DNA from: Blastomussa wellsi | Lineage: Eukaryota > Cnidaria > Anthozoa > Scleractinia > Plerogyridae | Assembly (NCBI GenBank): GCA_947652115.1 | Contig: OX393574.1 | Coordinates: forward strand, 11,775,249-11,839,248 | Length of the DNA stretch: 64,000 nt | Direction: 5' to 3' | In this document: piece by piece, positions 60,301 to 64,000 of the stretch | Layout of the letters: each line of letters opens with the position of its first letter | Position numbering within the stretch: the stretch's first letter is position 1 | Program-made: the position numbers and the translations under genes | The notes under the pieces: generated by a model | Told to the model about the DNA's origin: nothing | The model's database searches: none | What the model saw: the letters and a program-made list of their open reading frames with translations, nothing else

Positions 60301-63300
60301 TCGCGTAATTACCAGGGCGATCCTTGCGGGATATACACGCAAGACACGCGAGAGCTGATGTGAACAATATGGCGGACTTAGCGACGCAAATTTGCAACAT
60401 TCCGCCGACATTTCTTCTCGACTTTCTTTCGTTGGAGGAGGAGAATACTCTTTTTATGCACGATGCAGCAGACGAATTTGTGTTTTTTTTTTCGATTATG
60501 TGTATCTTTTCTCTGCGCAAATTAGCGAGAATTGCAAAAAATTTAGGCATAAATCTATTATACCCACTACAAGTCTGTGATGAACCTGCCGCCATTTTCC
60601 ACGCGTAAAATTCCCGCGCAATATTTCCTCGTAGCGCGTCGGAACGGGAGAACTGAGCAGCCCTACTCCATAATCAGGGCCAATGTGGCCAGAACCAGTT
60701 CTCAGAACTCGCGCATACCATTTACGGACAGACCAGTCCGACCAGCCAGTTCTAACAAATGGAAACCACCCTTAGATTACCTTGATAAATGTAGGACCGA
60801 CGTCCATAACAAATGTAATCCGTCTCAATCCTCTCCAGTTTTGTCTTTCCATGCACCTTCGCGGCTTGTCTCTGTTTCCTTTGAGTTCTCTAATTTGCAG
60901 GTTTTAGCGGTTATTGTGAGAGATCAGTTCATTCAATAGTCCGTTTGTTTACTGCTGAAATTGCCTGACGAACTTTAAAAGTGGCTTTCTTCTTTTAGTG
61001 GGTGTTGTCATCAGTATCGCCTTCGTGGCCGTGTATAGCAGAACTGATCGTGTCGCCTCTCATTTCCTTTTCATTTTTAGTCGAGCCTCAACCTAAGCCT
61101 GGATTAAGCACTCACAGATCAAACAGTACCCCCAATGTGTTGGACGATTCTTGGCTATTTGGACTGCAGTCAACAGTAAGCAGCTCGCCACTTGGCGTGC
61201 ATCCTGAAAGCTCCAAAGAAAAGGCAGACAGCAAAGCTTTCCATACAGTTCCCAATAGAGTTCATCGAGATTCTGGTCCCAAGAGATGCCCCTTGACTGC
61301 AGAAGTGTTCAAAGACCCTGGTGCAAGTGGCGGTGGCGGCGGTAGTGGTGGTGGAGGTGGAGGAGGCTTGGGGCTAATGCAGCCGTCTCAAGGTCAGTAC
61401 TGCTTGGTGGGTGCAGTGAGTCCTTCTTCACCTCCTAACGTGATGCTTGTTCCTCAATTTGTGGCCCAATCACAGCCTCAGAAGCAACGACTGCCTGTCG
61501 AGGGTCGAAATTCACCACAGCCAAAGAAGCAAGGTGATCAATCCAAGTCACGGGCTCCGGTAGGGGCCTACAGCCTGGTGGGAATACCTGAAGTACCGGG
61601 ACAGTCACCACTTCTTCATACACAGACTCCGGTATCAGCACCTGCCACTGTAAACAGTGATTCTACCAAAGCAAATGCTGGCCTTCCTGTGGAAGTCAAA
61701 GCAAAGCCAGAAACTACTGTCCCTGTGGTAAACAAAGGAAGTCCGATTACTGAACCTTCGTATGAGATATTTGGACAATGGCAGCAGCCTGCCAAGAAAG
61801 CCTCTCCCCCATCAGTACTGCCATACAAACCTAAAAATACTGCAAAAGAAGTGGTACGCGGATCACCGCTCCATCCGCAAAAAGTAGACAAGCAAAAACC
61901 GATATCTGAAGGCGAATCTGCTCCAGATATCTCCCTGAGAAGCCAGGGTGATGGCGCACCACTGGATGCCGTTGTTGCGATAGTTGCACCAGGTATGAAT
62001 AGAGGAAGCGCATGGGGTGCAAACGCGTGGTTGGTTGGTAATTCCCGCCAAAACTCTTACTGGAAAATCGAAACGGACAACCGCTCTTTATCAGTATATT
62101 CATTTTGCAATTCCCGCCAAAACCTTTCTCAGTCGGGGGGTGCAAGTGCTATTTGATGACGAAATCCCATCTCCGAGATGACGTTCGTCCCTGAAGTTGT
62201 TAAGCAACATGTCATATTTGCTCGTGCGATTCCTTTCGGGTGTGTTCGGGAGCTCTCGTGCTAGTTTTTGATTGGATAAAATAAGCCAGAAACACCTCCA
62301 GTGCCTCAACGAGGTGCAAATGGATAAAGTCATGCTTGCCAAATGTGAGCAGACAAACGTGTCATTTGTGATCCCGCAAAAACTACGTGAAACTTTTGCT
62401 GCCAAATGCCAACGAAAAGTGTAAAATACGGGCTGCGCTGCCAGCAAACCAAAATTTTATTCGTCAACAACCGTAGGAGTTATGCAACTTCGACAACTCA
62501 CTGGTGCACGTTTTTGATGTATACAAAGTATAGATCTAGAGTGCTAAATAACCTTTTCACCTTAAATATAATTGAACTGATTCAGCCATGTTTTGCAGAT
62601 CTTTATGCTTCGGTTGTTCCACGAAACAACAGAGAAAAGACCGATTCCAAGGACAGAGACAGTGGTAATTTGTCTGGCGGATCACCTAACCTTCGTTCTC
62701 AAACCTCATCTGGAAGTTTGCGGGTTAGCTGGCTAATTTCCATTTTCTTTGCAAATAAGTGATGGTTGTTGGAACGGGTAGAGAGAAGTTTGCCACAGAC
62801 CAAGGCCAAAAAAGGGGCTAAGATCGAGTTTCAATTGAGTGTCGTAAAACCAAAACCAAAGTAATTACTGTGACCAATCACAAAGGACGGAGACAATCCA
62901 GTGAACCAATCAAAACTCGAAGTAGTAACACGTAGCCAACAGAAAGAGCGTGAAAACAAGTGCGCGCGAGTCGTGGTTAGGTTTGGTTTTTCTCCTGGTT
63001 GGTTGAGAAAGTGGCGCGAGATTTTTAAACCAATCACTGAGCGAAGCAGTGCAAGACGCAGAATTGCCTTTATGCCTGAATTTTTGTTGTCTTTAGTAAA
63101 AATAATAAAAACATGCGTTAAAAACATTCATAACCCTTTCTGGAGCAAATAGACATTGGTCTGTCATAAAGCTTGCAGGAAAAGAGCGAAAGAAGAAAGA
63201 GCAAATTTTTCGTAAACACTACATGTCGTTTTCTTTATTTAAGAAGCATGTTATTTGATTTTTCATCTTACAGAGCTTTACATCTACTTCAAGTGACGAA

Positions 63301-63718
63301 GGCGATGTTCCTCCTGCAATTCCTGAAAAGACAAACGAAGCTTTTCAAGTTCCAGGCACGTGACTGTTTAAAAATTAATAGCCTGATGCTGGAGAGAAAG
63401 CTGAGATTTCACCTGTGAAATTTTATAGTTTAGATTTATTTCCTCATAGATCCTTCTAGTGACTAGCTTTGCCTCTTGTACATTGGTTCGTCACGCAATT
63501 TCCGTTATGACGATGGAAGATTGCGTGTCGAGGCAAAATAAGGTATTCATGGCAAGTTATGCCGCATACGCCATTGTTGAAGCGCGCTGTTTTGTTTTGT
63601 TTTATCGTAAAAATGTTCCTTATATTACCGCATAGGCGAGGAACCATACGAAAATGTTCAACACAACAATAAAAGCACTTTGGACCGACTCAAGAAAATG
63701 GTGAAAAGCACATCAAGG
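43069..63718 (+). CDS. PTP-PEST-type tyrosine phosphatase (PTPN12/18/22-like), 3' end missing
   Basis: A cytosolic protein-tyrosine phosphatase. Exons: 43069-43179, 44565-44673, 45706-45782, 46309-46404, 46961-46999, 48255-48326, 49407-49469, 50314-50456, 50784-50850, 55707-55781, 57602-58298, 59477-59587, 61081-61992, 62599-62723, 63274-63355, 63636-63718. They join in frame for 954 residues and the gene continues. The catalytic domain (about 1-305) has [37 protein letters not shown] (general acid D204), [10 protein letters not shown] (Cys236, Arg242) and the Q-loop QTKEQY. The tail is disordered, with Tyr-x-Asn sites (Y312-VNV, Y330-ENY, later YVNL and YENV), a poly-Gly run and two DVPP-x-x-P-x-K motifs recalling the proline-rich motifs of PTP-PEST. 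In bilaterians these enzymes act on adhesion and immune-signalling proteins. The exon 15 donor appears to be GC. Which of PTPN12, 18 or 22 is closest cannot be told. Confidence 0.93.
44735..44885 (+). mobile_element. Degraded tRNA-derived SINE
   Basis: GGCTTGATGGTTAGTGCAAT, GGCTTCAAGTACCAGCC and GTGTTCTTTCGGCAAGACAC follow the SINE at 17661 through its head and part of its body. It is diverged and truncated. Confidence 0.55.
45131..45231. mobile_element. TTAACCCTTTA MITE, copy 2
   Basis: Same ends and near-identical interior as 6861-6960, including CGTCTGGCGTTAGACAGAGT. It is separated by 13 bp from copy 3. Confidence 0.8.
45245..45345. mobile_element. TTAACCCTTTA MITE, copy 3
   Basis: Essentially identical to copy 2 and in the same orientation. 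This suggests local duplication or two insertions at the same hotspot. Confidence 0.8.
46430..46697. repeat. Dispersed AGATTGAAACGGAT repeat, copy in phosphatase intron 4
   Basis: AATAATAGTTAACTAACTAA, GAAAAGATTGAAATGGATTC and AAGTGCACAAACCATGATGT match the 24309-24551 family in order. It is followed by a copy of the 6355-type repeat (46733-46900). Confidence 0.55.
47664..47768 (+). repeat. Retroelement-like repeat with hammerhead-like core, copy 2
   Basis: This is a roughly 95% match to 40975-41080, including CGACGAAGGGCTAACGCTC. The core GAAAC here reads CAAAC, which would abolish a hammerhead. It lies in phosphatase intron 5. Confidence 0.55.
48796..49239. mobile_element. MITE with GGGCCT ends and TAA target duplication
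   Basis: GGGCCTCCACAGACAAGA on the left is roughly inverted by TCTAGTCTGTAAAGGCCC on the right. TAA flanks both ends (48793-48795 and 49240-49242). The interior repeats TTGTCGACAACTA in both orientations. A 3-bp TWA duplication fits the PIF/Harbinger superfamily. It lies in phosphatase intron 6. Confidence 0.7.
51180..52130 (+). repeat. Minisatellite, 79-bp unit, phosphatase intron 9
   Basis: Degenerate units contain AACAACAGGAACAATGCCCC, AACCAATAGCGAGATCTGC and ACCAGTAGAACAAT. The best-preserved units start at 51821, 51900 and 51979, exactly 79 bp apart. The hydrophobic open frames on the minus strand are by-products of the repeat. Confidence 0.9.
52678..53100 (+). pseudogene. Second transposon gene remnant (plus strand)
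   Basis: An ATG in the left inverted repeat opens [19 protein letters not shown]. After a frameshift it continues as a Pro/Ser/Arg-rich peptide with [18 protein letters not shown], a stop, then [12 protein letters not shown]. It is clearly broken. Its start mirrors that of the transposase because both begin in the inverted repeats. I do not recognise the family. Confidence 0.5.
53523..53786. mobile_element. MITE nested inside the IS3EU-like element
   Basis: AGGGCCCATTAACTGATCTT followed by TTGCTAAGGAA on the left is inverted on the right as TTCCTTAGCAATG and GATCGGTTAATGGGTCCT. TA flanks both ends. It inserted after the host transposon. Confidence 0.75.
54085..55039 (-). pseudogene. Integrase-type (rve) transposase, frameshifted and truncated
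   Basis: The minus-strand frame starts at 55039 with [12 protein letters not shown], within the right inverted repeat. It carries a helix-turn-helix-like segment ([20 protein letters not shown]) after [11 protein letters not shown] frameshift near 54340 is followed by [20 protein letters not shown] and [12 protein letters not shown], which holds the first catalytic Asp of an rve/DDE integrase fold. The rest of the catalytic core is replaced by unrelated sequence, so the protein is inactive. The intact family has a second Asp and a Glu further on. Confidence 0.75.
55348..55618 (+). mobile_element. tRNA-derived SINE, diverged copy
   Basis: GGCTTGGTGGCCTAATGGTT, CACGTTCGAGCCTCG and ACAGAAACCGGGATAAGCCC match the SINE at 17661 along its length. 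No clean target duplication is seen. It lies 30 bp beyond the IS3EU-like element. Confidence 0.75.
55806..56291. mobile_element. Larger element with TTAACCCTTTA-type ends
   Basis: The left end TTAACCCTTTAACCCCCAAG and the right end CTTGGGGGGTAAAGGGTTAA are inverted and closely resemble the 100-bp MITE ends at 6861, but enclose 486 bp. It could be a longer relative of that family. It begins 25 bp after phosphatase exon 10. Confidence 0.65.
57332..57492 (+). repeat. (ATG)n/(GAT)n simple repeat
   Basis: Imperfect GATGAT, GACAAT and GGTGGT trinucleotides fill the stretch about 110 bp upstream of phosphatase exon 11. Poly-Met and poly-His frames here are artefacts. Confidence 0.9.
59050..59405 (+). 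repeat. GACAGACGGA minisatellite, phosphatase intron 11
   Basis: Tandem GACA/GACG/GATG tetramers are organised into longer units containing GACCGTCTGACCAACTGACC (59188 and 59279). It ends 72 bp before exon 12. The Ser/Cys/Val-rich minus-strand frames are artefacts. Confidence 0.9.
59845..59998. mobile_element. MITE with AAGCGATAAAAACGACG ends
   Basis: AAGCGATAAAAACGACGTTT on the left is inverted on the right as AAACGTCGTTTTTATCGCTT. The interior AGTTGATATAAGATATTAGC is partly palindromic as well. Confidence 0.75.
60221..60771. mobile_element. Harbinger-like non-autonomous element with TTA duplication
   Basis: GGGCGCTTTCCATTTGTTAT then AACTGGC on the left is inverted on the right as GCCAGTTCTAACAAATGG then AAACCACCC. 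TTA lies directly outside both ends (60218-60220 and 60772-60774), as in PIF/Harbinger. A plus-strand frame at 60369-60608 begins [20 protein letters not shown] and has an acidic LSLEEE stretch. It could be the N-terminal remnant of an element protein. Confidence 0.7.
62826..63070. repeat. CCAATC-rich repeat, copy 3
   Basis: GAGTTTCAATTGAGTGTC, GGACGGAGACAATCCAGTGA and GTGGCGCGAGATTTTTAAAC give a close match to 16381-16625. It lies in phosphatase intron 14. Confidence 0.75.
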
Positions 63719-64000
63719 GTTGGTATCATTTGATCTTATTTTGTTATCAATGAGAGTAGGCGGGGAGAGAAGTGGGGAGAAATATCCTTGGAAAACGAAC
63801 TTTACTTAAACTTTGCCTAGACACAATGGTTCAAGTCGGGACAGGGAAGTCATCTGTCAAGTTATATCTTTAGCCTTTTATTCCATGTACAGAATTTTCT
63901 CCGAGTCGACAAAAATACCAAAAGTACTAATTAAACAACGTAGGAAAACTCCATGGCGGTAACAAGGAAGTTTGAAGACACACGCCAAAGGTGATTTAGA
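63719..64000 (+). other. Phosphatase intron 16 (start)
   Basis: The sequence after the GTTGGT donor at 63719 shows no convincing next exon before the window ends, so the C-terminus of the phosphatase lies to the right. Confidence 0.6.

Noticed and set aside
61002..61080. Upstream extension of phosphatase exon 13 as a coding start
   Set aside because: The acceptor CATTTTTAG at 61080 and the phase of exon 12 place the exon start at 61081; the preceding codons are intron.
62665..62723. Ending phosphatase exon 14 at the GTAATT donor (62664)
   Set aside because: Joined to the next exon, it gives a stop within a few codons. The GTTAGC donor after 62723 keeps the frame and the DVPPAIPEK motif.

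Overview
The window is intron-rich animal nuclear DNA. It is consistent with a cnidarian, probably a stony coral; this is inferred from the gene set and the style of the repeats, not from a species match. One 200-base assembly gap lies at 26470-26669. Most of the sequence is intron or intergenic DNA packed with short non-autonomous DNA transposons (MITEs), tRNA-derived SINEs, LINE 3' ends and tandem repeats. About 7 kb is convincingly coding.

Layout. (1) 1-2206, minus strand: the first coding exon of urocanate hydratase (UROC1), whose body runs off the left edge. (2) 2207-2743: a roughly 540-bp divergent promoter region. (3) 2744-22972, plus strand: a complete 23-exon histidine ammonia-lyase gene (HAL) with an intact 647-residue frame. 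HAL and UROC1 catalyse steps 1 and 2 of histidine breakdown, so this is a head-to-head metabolic pair. (4) 22973-31226: intergenic DNA with repeats, the gap and one possible orphan exon. (5) 31227-32294, plus: an intronless rhodopsin-family GPCR. (6) 32295-37009: intergenic. (7) 37010-40562, plus: a three-exon paired-like homeobox gene with an unusual recognition helix (Asn47, Ala50) and an intron between homeodomain positions 46 and 47. (8) 40563-43068: intergenic, with a degenerate hammerhead-ribozyme-like repeat. (9) 43069 to beyond 63718, plus: sixteen exons of a PTP-PEST-type tyrosine phosphatase, with a complete catalytic domain and a long tail rich in Tyr-x-Asn sites. Its 3' end lies outside the window.

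Mobile DNA. The largest recognisable element is a 2.9-kb transposon at 52395-55318 in phosphatase intron 9. It has very long terminal inverted repeats, a perfect 6-bp target duplication and a broken integrase-type transposase, and it fits the IS3EU group. Nested insertions are frequent and give relative insertion ages. A tRNA-derived SINE in HAL intron 15 has a perfect 18-bp target duplication.

The genes do not form one operon-like system. The functionally coherent unit is the UROC1/HAL pair; the GPCR, homeobox and phosphatase genes look like independent neighbours.
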